55,295 bases of DNA from Clostridia bacterium (GTDB taxonomy: Bacteria > Bacillota_A > Clostridia > Oscillospirales > CAG-272), in the NCBI GenBank assembly GCA_017632155.1, contig JAGBRZ010000040.1, positions 1 to 55,295 on the forward strand, given 5' to 3'. Made by a program: the position numbers and the translations under genes. This document shows positions 25,075-33,373 of this stretch, one piece after another (within the stretch, counting starts at the first letter, position 1; every line of letters begins with the position of its first letter). A model generated the notes under the pieces. It did no database searches and was not told the origin of the DNA. It saw only the letters and a program-made list of their open reading frames with translations.

Positions 25075-26148
25075 ATGAGCGAAGTTAAAAACGTACAGAA
25101 AACAGGCTGCGCCGTCATCGGCTACGGCGGAATGGGCGGCTGGCACACCAGATATATTCTTGAGAGTGACGTGGCGTACCTTTGCGGTATCTACGACATC
25201 AATCCCGTGAAGGTCGAGCTTGCAAAGACCAACGGCATCCGCGCGTATGCTTCCCTTGAGGAGCTTCTTGCGGACGACGAGATCAAGTTCGTTACCATCG
25301 CGACTCCCAATGAGGTTCACGCCGAGATCGCCATCAAGGCTCTCCGCGCGGGCAAGCACGTTATCACCGAAAAACCCGTTGTTCTCAACACGAAGGAGCT
25401 TGAGGAGGTCATCGCCGTTGCAAACGAGTGCGGCAGACTCTTCACCGTTCACCAGAACCGCCGTTGGGACATCGACTTCCGTATGATGCGAGAAACATAT
25501 CTTTCCGGCAAGCTTGGCAAGGTGTTCTCCTGCGAATCGAGAATCCACGGCTCTCGTGGCGTTCCCGGCGACTGGAGAGGCAAGCCCGAGCACGGCGGCG
25601 GTATGATCTATGACTGGGGCGTTCACCTCATCGACCAGATGCTTCTCATCTTCGAGGACAAGAAGATCAAGCAGGTGCGCTGCCTCTGTGAACATATCAC
25701 CAACAAGGAAGTTGATGACGGCTTCAAGCTCGACATCATCTTTGAGGACGATACCGTCGGTCACATTGAAGTTGGTACTCACCACTTCATCTCGCTTCCC
25801 AGATTCTATATGACCGGTACAGCCGGCGCGGCTATCATCAACGATTGGCGCGACCGCACCAAGGTCATTTCCTGCAAGACCGTCGAGGAGGGCGAGGTCA
25901 AGCCCGTTGTTACTGCAGCAGGTATGACCAAGACAATGGCTCCCCGCTCCGAGGATAGCCTTGAGGAATCTTACATCGAGCGTATGGACTCCGATGTTCA
26001 CGATTACTACCGCAACTTCACCGCTGCGATCCGCGGCGAGGCTGAGCAAATCGTTAAGCACAACCAGATGCGTCGCGTTCTCCGCGTGATCGAGGCTGCT
26101 TTCGAGTCGGATAAGCTCGGCAAGACCGTTGATTTTGAGGAAGTATAA
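25075..26148 (+). CDS. Gfo/Idh/MocA family oxidoreductase
   Basis: 357 residues. Rossmann start CAVIGYGGMGGWH, TEKPV with the conserved Lys (around residue 101), and C-terminal GGGMIYDWGVHLIDQ carrying the Asp/His pair. Likely oxidises a sugar or cyclitol with NAD(P). GAGG lies eight bases before the ATG. The HAD gene starts two bases after its stop, suggesting that the product is a phosphorylated sugar or that the two share a pathway. Confidence 0.9.
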   Translation: MSEVKNVQKTGCAVIGYGGMGGWHTRYILESDVAYLCGIYDINPVKVELAKTNGIRAYASLEELLADDEIKFVTIATPNEVHAEIAIKALRAGKHVITEKPVVLNTKELEEVIAVANECGRLFTVHQNRRWDIDFRMMRETYLSGKLGKVFSCESRIHGSRGVPGDWRGKPEHGGGMIYDWGVHLIDQMLLIFEDKKIKQVRCLCEHITNKEVDDGFKLDIIFEDDTVGHIEVGTHHFISLPRFYMTGTAGAAIINDWRDRTKVISCKTVEEGEVKPVVTAAGMTKTMAPRSEDSLEESYIERMDSDVHDYYRNFTAAIRGEAEQIVKHNQMRRVLRVIEAAFESDKLGKTVDFEEV

Positions 26149-26150
26149 AA

Positions 26151-26777
26151 ATGACTTACCTTTTCGATTTTGACGGCACCCTCGTCGATTCGATGCCGAC
26201 ATATGCTTCGCAGATGCTCCGCATTCTCGACGAAACAGGCACAAAGTACCCCGATGACGTCATAAAGATCATCACTCCCCTCGGCTACATCGGCACTGCA
26301 AAGTATTATCTCGAGCTCGGTATGCCGCTCACATTCGGGGAGATCACCAAGCGTATGGGCGATTATATGTACGAGCAGTATGCGAACAATATCCCCGCAA
26401 AGGATACCGTCCGCGAAACTCTCCTTGCACTCCGTGCGCGCGGCGATAAGCTCAACGTGCTGACCGCAAGCCCGCATCTGACGCTTGATCCCTGCCTCAA
26501 ACGCCTTGGACTTTACGATCTTTTCGATAACGTTTGGTCTTGCAACGATTTTGATATGACCAAAGCCGACCCGCAGATCTACGTCGAAGCGGCAAAAAGA
26601 CTCGGCGAGCGAGTTGAGGACGTCACATTCCTTGACGATAACCTCGGCGCCTGTCGCACGGCAAAAGTAGCCGGCATGAAGGTCTACGGCGTTTACGATG
26701 ATTCTTCGGCTGAATATACTAAAGAAATGAGCACCGAATTTGACGGATATATCGTTAAGTTCAGCGAATTGCTTTAA
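26151..26777 (+). CDS. HAD-family phosphatase
   Basis: 208 residues. Motif I FDFDGTLVDS (nucleophile Asp6), motif II LTASPH, Lys in DMTKADP, motif IV LDDNLGA. The cap is helical (subfamily IA, phosphoglycolate phosphatase or beta-phosphoglucomutase type). Coupled to the upstream dehydrogenase. The substrate is unknown. Its 3' end runs into R2 copy iv. Confidence 0.85.
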   Translation: MTYLFDFDGTLVDSMPTYASQMLRILDETGTKYPDDVIKIITPLGYIGTAKYYLELGMPLTFGEITKRMGDYMYEQYANNIPAKDTVRETLLALRARGDKLNVLTASPHLTLDPCLKRLGLYDLFDNVWSCNDFDMTKADPQIYVEAAKRLGERVEDVTFLDDNLGACRTAKVAGMKVYGVYDDSSAEYTKEMSTEFDGYIVKFSELL

Positions 26778-26779
26778 TA

Positions 26780-26940
26780 GCGGAAAAGTTTTTGAAGATC
26801 CTTAAGGAACTTTTTTCAAAAAGTTCCTTAAGTCGCCCTCCGCAGAGGGCGAAATAACCTTGTGTGCTTCGAACAGACGGCGCCCCGCCGACTGTTCGGA
26901 ATAAAACGAGCCCCACCGTTTCGGTGGGGCTCGTTTTATT
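26780..26940 (+). repeat. R2 hairpin element with terminator, copy iv
   Basis: Starts just after the HAD stop codon. Stems: 26801-26815 with 26818-26832 (15 perfect pairs, loop TC); 26833-26840 with 26845-26852 (TCGCCCTC / GAGGGCGA); 26870-26876 with 26892-26898 enclosing CGGCG/CGCCG; terminator 26903-26918 with 26922-26937 ending in TTTT. Same order as copy iii, with compensating differences in the second and third stems and the shared text CCTTGTG and GGCGCCCCGCCG. Confidence 0.8.
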
Positions 26941-26955
26941 CAATAAATAATAAGA

Positions 26956-27133
26956 ATGACCAAAGAAAGCCTTTCCTAAATTCGGAAAGGCTTTCTTTGG
27001 TCAGAAACGGAGAAGCAAAGCTTCACCGTTTCTGAAGCGGTATTGGGCGAGAGCTGAAGCTCTCGCATTAGTTCGAGGCTCTGCCTCGAACTCCGCAAAC
27101 TTTTGAAAAAGTTTGATCAAAACTTTTGGTCTT
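26956..27133 (-). repeat. R2 hairpin element, copy v
   Basis: Reads off the 3' end of the MBL gene. In transcript order: 27096-27104 with 27107-27115 (loop TC on this strand); 27071-27079 with 27083-27091; 27047-27055 with 27058-27066; 27002-27016 with 27020-27034 (one A-A mismatch on the plus strand); long stem 26958-26976 with 26984-27002, 19 pairs. Faces copy iv head to head. Confidence 0.8.
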
Positions 27134-27134
27134 G

Positions 27135-27881
27135 TTAAAATTCAAGCATGTCCCCGTCATTCGGGTGCAGTATTTCAAATGAATACTTTCCCGAAGCCGC
27201 AAGCTCTGCAATGTCTCCGAATTTGCGCTCGGAGGCGTGGGTGAATGCAAAACGCTTGGTCTTGACGCGATCAAGGTAGGGAATAAGCTCCGGAATGCCG
27301 AAGTGTGCGAGCTCGCATACGATGAGATCATATTCACGTTCGAATGCTACCTTCGGGAAATCGTCCTTTGCAAGCTTATGCGACATATCGCCCGTGAAGA
27401 GGATGCGTTTGCCCTCAAGCTCGATATCCATCGCCGCGCTGAGGTGATACTCGTTAATATGCTTGGTCGGGATATAGGAAAGCTTGATGTTCTCGTCTTC
27501 GAATTTTGTTTCCGACGTCGCAAGGTGCAGACGAATACGGTCCTCGGGGAATTTTGCACCGGGGGATACTGCATTCAGAACCGCGTGGATGGCGTCAATA
27601 ACAGCCTGCGAGGTCAGATAAGCGTCGTAATTCGAGTTCTTCCAATACCACTGGGAAAGATCAATGAAGTGGAAAATGCCATTGATATGGTCGCCGTGGC
27701 AATGTGTGGTGAAGATCGCGCGGACGTCCTCGTATTTGATACCTGCTCGCAAGACCTCGTCATAGATCGGAGCACCCGCATCGATAATGTATGCGGAGCC
27801 GTTTGTTTGTATCAGGGTTGAGGAGCAATGTCTTTCGGCGGAGGGAACGCCGTGGGATGTGCCCATAAATGTAATTTTCAT
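27135..27881 (-). CDS. MBL-fold metallohydrolase
   Basis: 248 residues. Metallo-beta-lactamase fold with HCHGDH (60-65), further His in TKHINEYH, and Asp in FTGDMSH, a full dinuclear metal site. The RNase Z/PhnP-like N-terminus (MKITFMGTSHGVPS) suggests a phosphodiesterase or cyclic-phosphate hydrolase; substrate unknown. AGGAG precedes the start. It lies 48 bases after the isomerase gene at 27930, separated by a terminator. Confidence 0.8.
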   Translation of the reverse strand: MKITFMGTSHGVPSAERHCSSTLIQTNGSAYIIDAGAPIYDEVLRAGIKYEDVRAIFTTHCHGDHINGIFHFIDLSQWYWKNSNYDAYLTSQAVIDAIHAVLNAVSPGAKFPEDRIRLHLATSETKFEDENIKLSYIPTKHINEYHLSAAMDIELEGKRILFTGDMSHKLAKDDFPKVAFEREYDLIVCELAHFGIPELIPYLDRVKTKRFAFTHASERKFGDIAELAASGKYSFEILHPNDGDMLEF

Positions 27882-27897
27882 AAATTTTCTCCTATAA

Positions 27898-27926
27898 AAA
27901 TGTCTCCCGATTTTCGGGAGACATTT
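27898..27926 (-). terminator. Intrinsic terminator of the isomerase operon
   Basis: 13-base arms 27898-27910 and 27914-27926, with T5 on the minus-strand side; only 17 bases before the MBL start, so that gene depends on read-through or an unseen promoter. Confidence 0.8.
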
Positions 27927-27929
27927 GAT

Positions 27930-28808
27930 TTATTCGGTAGTCACTCCGAATGATTTAAGATTTTCAATTCCGAGCTTTATGCCTTCAATGCAATCGTTCG
28001 GACCTTCGTATTCGATGGAAACGTATCCGTCGTAGCCCGCCTTTTGGAGGATGGCGAGGCAACGCTTCACGGGAATGTCGCCTTCACCGACGGAGCAGCC
28101 AACAAGACGGCGGCATCCGCGAGTCTGGTATCCGGTGTGGAAGTCCTCTTCGAATTCGTGAACGAACCAGTCCTTTGCGTGAACGTGAAAAGCATAGGGA
28201 GCAAGGCGTGAAACCGCCATTGCGCTGTCTTCATCAACGCAAGCAAAGTTGCCCATATCAACGAGCAGACCGTAGTTTTCGTGTGCAACTGCGGAGAAGA
28301 GCTTTTCAACTCGGTAGCTGTCCTGCGCGATAGTGCCGTGGTTTTCGGAGCAGGTCTTGATGCCGAGGGTAGCGGCATACTCGGTGACCTTGCGTGCATT
28401 AGCGGCGATGGTGGGGAGCATAAGCTCGAAGGAGCGAGCGTCCGCATCCTTGCCGTATGCCCAGCAAACGTCGTGGCGCATTACCTTTGCGCCGAGGATT
28501 GCGGCAACGTCAAGCTGACCGCAAAGACGTGCGATCTCTTTTTCTGCTTCTTCGCCTTTCTTGAAAAGGTTCGCGCCGATGGTGTATGCGTTGATATTCA
28601 TACCGTATTTGTCCGCCTCAGCACGAATGAGCTTTGCGTATTCCTTCTGCTCGTCAAGAGTGGGAGCCTTGCCGAATTCGGGGCAGAGATCGGTGAACTC
28701 GATGGCGCGCAGACCGAGATCGTAAGCCGCCTTAACTGTGTCAAGCTGCGAGAGCTTGCCCGCCTTTATATACTGCTGGAACGAATATGAACTAACGGAA
28801 ATCTTCAT
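27930..28808 (-). CDS. Sugar phosphate isomerase/epimerase-like TIM barrel (second of pair)
   Basis: 292 residues. AP-endonuclease-2-type barrel with Glu in CSENHG, Asp in LLVDMGN, His in FHVHAKDW and Glu in SIEYEG as likely metal ligands. The ATG at 28808 lies two bases after the stop of the upstream gene; a TTG two codons earlier is less likely. Last gene of the three-gene operon with a Gfo/Idh/MocA dehydrogenase and another barrel, a layout typical of keto-sugar or cyclitol (IolE/IolI-like) pathways. Confidence 0.85.
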   Translation of the reverse strand: MKISVSSYSFQQYIKAGKLSQLDTVKAAYDLGLRAIEFTDLCPEFGKAPTLDEQKEYAKLIRAEADKYGMNINAYTIGANLFKKGEEAEKEIARLCGQLDVAAILGAKVMRHDVCWAYGKDADARSFELMLPTIAANARKVTEYAATLGIKTCSENHGTIAQDSYRVEKLFSAVAHENYGLLVDMGNFACVDEDSAMAVSRLAPYAFHVHAKDWFVHEFEEDFHTGYQTRGCRRLVGCSVGEGDIPVKRCLAILQKAGYDGYVSIEYEGPNDCIEGIKLGIENLKSFGVTTE

Positions 28809-28810
28809 TA

Positions 28811-29671
28811 TCAAAGACCTGCCATGCTCTTCTTGAGGTGCTCAACGGCGATTCCGATGTCCGCTGCGGGATCTTCGCCGCACTCGCGCTCGATGGTGAG
28901 GAAGCCCTTGTAGCCGATGTCCTTGAGAGCCGCAAGGTACTTGGGGAAGTCAACGCTGCCCTGACCGAGCGGAACTTCCTGATAGAACTTCTTGCCCTGG
29001 AACTCTTCCGGAACGGGATGAACAACGCGGTAAGCGATCTCGGGTCCAACGTCAAGAAGCTTAACGCCGTCCTTTGCGTGGGTGTGAACGATGTACTTCT
29101 GAAGGTTGTAAACAGCTCCGACGGGGTCATCGCCGGTTACCATAACGAGGTTTGCGGGGTCAAGGTTGACCGAAACGCCGGTAGATCCGAGAGAATCAAG
29201 GAATTCCTTGAGAACGATGCTTCTTTCGGGACCGGTTTCAATTGCAAACTTCGCGCCAACGCTGTCGGCGTACATAGCAAGCTCGTGGCAAGCCTCCTGA
29301 AGGATCTTATAACGCTCGTGGTTCTTGTCCTCGGGAACAACGCCGATGTGAGTGGTTACAACGCCGGTTTCAAGATCGGCGCACATATCGATGATTCTCT
29401 TCGACTTTTCGATCTTTTCGGGATTGAGCTCGGGGTGAGTGAATCCACCGCCGCCAAGGTCGCCGCAGATAGCGGAGAAGCGAAGACCGTGATCCTTTGC
29501 GAAGTTAAGAAGCTCACGGCGGTCAGCCTTCGAGAAGTTTTCGGGAGCGTGAATGCCCTTTGTGCAGTAGATCTGAAGACCCTCGATGCCCATCGAAGCC
29601 GCCTTCTTTATTGCTTCGTGTGTCTCCATCTTAAAGGAGTCAACGATAGCGCCAATAGGAAAATAACCCAT
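28811..29671 (-). CDS. Sugar phosphate isomerase/epimerase-like TIM barrel (first of pair)
   Basis: 286 residues. Same superfamily as the next gene but only distantly alike. Ligands: Glu in AIETGPE, Asp in VNLDPAN, His in VHTHAKD and Glu in TIEREC. Strong GGAGG ribosome site. R1 copy B lies between this gene and the dehydrogenase upstream, so all three are probably on one transcript. Confidence 0.85.
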   Translation of the reverse strand: MGYFPIGAIVDSFKMETHEAIKKAASMGIEGLQIYCTKGIHAPENFSKADRRELLNFAKDHGLRFSAICGDLGGGGFTHPELNPEKIEKSKRIIDMCADLETGVVTTHIGVVPEDKNHERYKILQEACHELAMYADSVGAKFAIETGPERSIVLKEFLDSLGSTGVSVNLDPANLVMVTGDDPVGAVYNLQKYIVHTHAKDGVKLLDVGPEIAYRVVHPVPEEFQGKKFYQEVPLGQGSVDFPKYLAALKDIGYKGFLTIERECGEDPAADIGIAVEHLKKSMAGL

Positions 29672-29715
29672 AATATTTACCTCCGTATATTGTTGATTAG
29701 AAATTTAATAATTCA

Positions 29716-29872
29716 ATAAGATCCGTTTTTTCGGTGGCTTTGCCGCCGAAAAAACACCGCTCAGACGAGCAAAGCGAGTCCGCGCGCCGAGGGGAGCTGT
29801 CAAAATCTACGATTTTGACAAGCGGCGATAAGCGCGCGATCCCGATTGTAAAACGCAGTTTTACAATCGCAT
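29716..29872 (-). repeat. R1 intercistronic hairpin repeat, copy B
   Basis: Minus orientation, matching transcription. Hairpin 1: 29843-29854 with 29858-29869, three to six bases after the stop of the dehydrogenase gene. Hairpin 2: 29798-29807 with 29811-29820. Hairpin 3: 29726-29738 with 29742-29754, one mismatch. The constant stretch between hairpins 2 and 3 matches copy A almost base for base. Confidence 0.85.
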
Positions 29873-29874
29873 TT

Positions 29875-30924
29875 TTAGAGTTTTATCTCTTCGCCGCGAT
29901 CTGCAGACTGATAGAGAGTGTCAAGCAGAAGCATACTGTCAAGAATATTGTCGATGTGAGAACGGTTCTTTACGCCGCTCTGGCAGGACTCGAAGAAAGC
30001 CTCGTCCTCGCAAAGATACATGTTGGGAATATCATATTCGGGCTCAAAGGACTCGAGTGTGTCACCCGACCAGAAGGTGAACTTTCTGCCGTAGTCAAGG
30101 CGTGCACCGCCCTTGTCGCCCATAAAGTCGATGAAGGCTTCGCCCTTGCCGATGTTCTGCGCCCAAGCTCCGTTGAAGGAGATGGAAGAACCCGACGTGC
30201 GGATAAATCCGGTGACCATATCGTCAACGTCGTTGGTGCCCTCGGGATTCATAGTTTCCTCTGCCCACATGCTCTTGTAGGTGTAGGACTTGATGTCCTT
30301 CGCCATTTCGTTGTAAGCGTTGGCTGTGAGGGTCTTGAGCTCGGGAGAGCCGAGGATGTAGAGGATGAGGTCGAAGTAGTGAATACCCCAGTCGATGAGA
30401 ACGCCGCCGCCCGATTCTGCCTTGGTGGTGAATGCACCGCCGAGACCGGGGATGCCGCGGTGTGCGCGGAAGGAGCAATAAACGTGGTAGATGTTACCGA
30501 ATTCGCCGCGCTCGTTCATTTCGCGGAGCATTTCAACCGACTTGTGATAGCGGTTGCAAACGCCGATGTTGAGCATCTTGCCGCGTGCGTTAGCCTCGTC
30601 AGCCATCTCCTTTGAAAGAGCGTAATTGATTGTAACGGGCTTCTCGCAGAAGACGTGCTTGTCTGCGCGGAGAGCATCCATCGTTACGGTGTAGTGCGCG
30701 AAGTTGGGAGTGAGAACGAAGACAGCCTCGACCTCGGGGTCAGCGAGAGCGATCTTGTAGTCGGTGATGGCGTTCTCGACCATTTCGTATTTTTCTTTCA
30801 CCAGCTCAGCCTTCTCAATCAGAAGATCGCAAGCGTACTTTACGCGAAGACCTTCTATTTTAGCGAGAGCGGGGAAGTGAGCGTTCTGGGCAATTCTGCC
30901 GCAGCCGATAACTGCAATTACCAT
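29875..30924 (-). CDS. Gfo/Idh/MocA family oxidoreductase
   Basis: 349 residues. Rossmann start MVIAVIGCGRIAQNAHFP, CEKPV (conserved Lys around residue 97), GGGVLIDWGIHYFDL with Asp/His. First gene of the operon with the two TIM barrels at 28811 and 27930. Its promoter is at 30965-30993 and AAAGGAG precedes the ATG. Together the three could oxidise, isomerise and cleave or re-reduce a sugar. Confidence 0.9.
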   Translation of the reverse strand: MVIAVIGCGRIAQNAHFPALAKIEGLRVKYACDLLIEKAELVKEKYEMVENAITDYKIALADPEVEAVFVLTPNFAHYTVTMDALRADKHVFCEKPVTINYALSKEMADEANARGKMLNIGVCNRYHKSVEMLREMNERGEFGNIYHVYCSFRAHRGIPGLGGAFTTKAESGGGVLIDWGIHYFDLILYILGSPELKTLTANAYNEMAKDIKSYTYKSMWAEETMNPEGTNDVDDMVTGFIRTSGSSISFNGAWAQNIGKGEAFIDFMGDKGGARLDYGRKFTFWSGDTLESFEPEYDIPNMYLCEDEAFFESCQSGVKNRSHIDNILDSMLLLDTLYQSADRGEEIKL

Positions 30925-30964
30925 AAATTTTGACTCCTTTCGGAATATAAAAGATATTAATGTA

Positions 30965-30993
30965 ATTATAACATATTATTAATGCTAAATCAA
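30965..30993 (-). promoter_or_regulatory. Sigma-A promoter of the dehydrogenase/isomerase operon
   Basis: TTGATT, 17-base spacer, TATAAT on the minus strand. Confidence 0.8.
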
Positions 30994-31015
30994 GCATTTT
31001 TGCAAGATTTTGAAA

Positions 31016-31043
31016 AAAATGCTCTGCCGAAGCAGAGCATTTT
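31016..31043 (-). terminator. Intrinsic terminator of the MATE gene
   Basis: Arms 31016-31027 and 31032-31043 (ATGCTCTGC core), with T6 on the minus-strand side. Confidence 0.85.
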
Positions 31044-31046
31044 GAT

Positions 31047-32468
31047 TTATTCGGAAATGAGTCTGTTGATCCAGATGCCTTTTTTGATAAGTATGTAACC
31101 GACGATGCATTTTGTCAGGTCGAGGAGCTGGACGAAGAGGTAGAGTGTGAGGATCGACATACCCGTGAAGTGCGCGGAAATGAAGGCGAAGGGAATGGTC
31201 ACGCCCCAGGTAAATCCGCAGTCGAAGATGAAGGTGAGGAGCGTCTTTCCGCCCGAACGGAGCGTGAAATACACCGCGTGCGCGAATGCGAATATGGGCA
31301 TCGTGCAGGCAACTATGAGGAGCATCGAGCCCGCCATCTCGCGGGTGTATTCGCTTGCGTCATAGAACTGAGGGATGAGGCCGGAGCAAAGTCCGAGCGC
31401 GGTGCTTGCTATGGCGCAGGAGGCAACCGACAGCGCGAAGAGCTTCCATACAGAATCCTTTGCCTCGTCGATCTCGTCGGCTCCGAGGTGCTGACCGAGG
31501 ATGATCGCAATCGCGCTACCCATTGAGAAGCAGATTACGTTGAAGAGGTTGAGTACGGTTGACGAAATGTTCGCCGCGGTAACGCATTCAAGTCCGCGGA
31601 CGGAATAGCACTGAAGCAGTACCGCCTGACCAAAGGACCAGAGAAATTCGTTGATAAGAAGGGGAGATCCCTTTACGAGCATATCCTTGCAGAGCGGAAG
31701 CGGTATCTTCGCGGTGCGGTAAAGTCCGACGAAGGAGGGGTATTTGTCCTTCTTCGTGTGGGTGATGATAACGAGCATTCCCGCCTCGACGAATCTCGAG
31801 ATGACCGTTGCGATCGCAGCGCCTTTTACTCCCATAGGAGCAAACGTGATAAAGGAAAGTCCGCATTCGTTTCCGAAAATGAGGAAATAGTTGAGAACGA
31901 GGTTTACAAGGATCGCAACGACTCCGCCGATCATCGGGAGCTTGGTCTCGCCCTCCTCGCGGAGCGTTGAGCCGTAGACCTGCGAAACTGCAAAGGGCGC
32001 AAGTCCAATGAGCATTATGTAGAGGTAATCGAGCGACTGGTTGAGCATAAGGTCAGCGACCTCGGGAAGAGTATCTTCCGCAATATAAAGCTTGAGCAGC
32101 GGCACGGGGAACAAAAGGAACACCGCGGTACCGATGATAAGCATAGCAAGTGAAAGATAATTTTTTGCTCTGGTGGTGCGTCTTACGCCCGTGGGGTCGT
32201 TTGCACCCGCAAACTGTGCGGTGAAGATTCCGATACCCGAAAGACCGCCGAAAATGCAGAGGTTGAAAACAAAGAGAAGCTGGTTTACGGTTGCAACCGC
32301 AGACATTTCAATCTCTCCGATTCTTCCGACCATAATGTTGTCAACGAAGCTGACGGCGTTTGTAAATGTGTTTTGTATAACGATTGGGATGAGAATGGCA
32401 ATGACGCGCTTATAAAACGCGCGGTCGCCGACAAGGGTGTTTTTTACTTTCAAAAGTGTTCCCGACAT
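31047..32468 (-). CDS. MATE family multidrug/metabolite exporter
   Basis: 473 residues, about 12 membrane segments in two halves. Start NTFTNAVSFVDNIMVGRIGE and the AQFAGANDP loop are typical of MatE domains, as is GQHLGADEIDEA in the second half. Uses a Na+ or H+ gradient to expel cations or metabolites. Single-gene unit with its own promoter and terminator, divergent from the rubredoxin gene. Confidence 0.9.
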   Translation of the reverse strand: MSGTLLKVKNTLVGDRAFYKRVIAILIPIVIQNTFTNAVSFVDNIMVGRIGEIEMSAVATVNQLLFVFNLCIFGGLSGIGIFTAQFAGANDPTGVRRTTRAKNYLSLAMLIIGTAVFLLFPVPLLKLYIAEDTLPEVADLMLNQSLDYLYIMLIGLAPFAVSQVYGSTLREEGETKLPMIGGVVAILVNLVLNYFLIFGNECGLSFITFAPMGVKGAAIATVISRFVEAGMLVIITHTKKDKYPSFVGLYRTAKIPLPLCKDMLVKGSPLLINEFLWSFGQAVLLQCYSVRGLECVTAANISSTVLNLFNVICFSMGSAIAIILGQHLGADEIDEAKDSVWKLFALSVASCAIASTALGLCSGLIPQFYDASEYTREMAGSMLLIVACTMPIFAFAHAVYFTLRSGGKTLLTFIFDCGFTWGVTIPFAFISAHFTGMSILTLYLFVQLLDLTKCIVGYILIKKGIWINRLISE

Positions 32469-32498
32469 GATTTTTCTCCATAATTTTTTTACTATGGC

Positions 32499-32527
32499 AT
32501 TATATCATAAAATATGTGAATATTCAA
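32499..32527 (-). promoter_or_regulatory. Sigma-A promoter of the MATE gene
   Basis: TTGAAT, 17-base spacer, TATAAT on the minus strand. Confidence 0.8.
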
Positions 32528-32577
32528 GAGCAAAAGGAATAAAAGTTTGATTTTTGAGAAAAATATCATAAAAAATG

Positions 32578-32606
32578 TTGAAATTTCCTCTTATTTATGA
32601 TATACT
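32578..32606 (+). promoter_or_regulatory. Sigma-A promoter of the rubredoxin/flavin reductase gene
   Basis: TTGAAA, 17-base spacer, TATACT. Confidence 0.75.
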
Positions 32607-32635
32607 GAATTATATATATTTTGGAGGTACGAATT

Positions 32636-33373
32636 ATGAAATATAAATGCCATATTTGCGGCGAGATTTTTGAGATCCCTGCGGGCGGTGAGGTTATCTG
32701 CCCTCTTTGCTATGCTTCCGGTGACGTTATCGAAAAGCTTGAAGATCAGATCAAGGAATTGCCCGTCGGTGACAAGAGCGCGGTTTACAATATCGGCTAC
32801 GGTCTTTACGTTGTCACCTCAAATGACGGTAAAAAGGATAACGGAATGATCTGCAACACTGTTGTTCAGCTCACAAGCGACCCGCTGCGCGTTCTTGTTT
32901 CTATCAACAAGGCGAACTATACGCACGACATTGTCAAGGAAACAAGACTTCTCAACGTCTGCCCCATCTCCGAAAGTGCGCCTTTCTCTGTTTTTGAGCG
33001 TTTTGGCTTCAAAAGCGGACGCGACACCGATAAGTTCGAGGGCTGTGATTTCTTGCGCTCGGAAAACGAGCTTGCTGTTCCCACAGAAAACGTAAATTCC
33101 TATATGTCCCTTTGGGTTGAAAGCTACCAGGAGGTCGGAACACACGGAATTTTCATCTGTCTGCTGACCGAATCGGGCAAGCTGAATAATGAGCCCACAA
33201 TGTCCTATGCTTACTATCACGCAAACGTCAAGCCGAAGAAGGCTCCCTCGAAGAAGAAGGGCTTTGTTTGCAAGATCTGCGGTTGGGAATATGAGGGCGA
33301 CACTCTGCCCGATGACATCGTTTGCCCCATCTGCAAGCACGGCGCATCCGATTTCGAAAGTATCCAATCGTAA
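32636..33373 (+). CDS. Flavin reductase domain protein between two rubredoxin-type iron sites
   Basis: 245 residues. The ATG at 32636 is chosen over an upstream TTG because GGAGG lies eight bases before it. N-terminal small iron/zinc site C5-x2-C8...C22-x2-C25; middle FMN-binding split-barrel flavin reductase domain (NGMICNTVVQLTSDPLRVLVSINK); C-terminal rubredoxin (CKICGWEYEGDTLPDDIVCPICKHG). High-molecular-weight rubredoxins of this type pass electrons from NAD(P)H to oxygen- or NO-reducing flavodiiron proteins in anaerobes. The extra N-terminal site is unusual. The stop codon lies inside hairpin 1 of R1 copy C. Confidence 0.85.
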   Translation: MKYKCHICGEIFEIPAGGEVICPLCYASGDVIEKLEDQIKELPVGDKSAVYNIGYGLYVVTSNDGKKDNGMICNTVVQLTSDPLRVLVSINKANYTHDIVKETRLLNVCPISESAPFSVFERFGFKSGRDTDKFEGCDFLRSENELAVPTENVNSYMSLWVESYQEVGTHGIFICLLTESGKLNNEPTMSYAYYHANVKPKKAPSKKKGFVCKICGWEYEGDTLPDDIVCPICKHGASDFESIQS

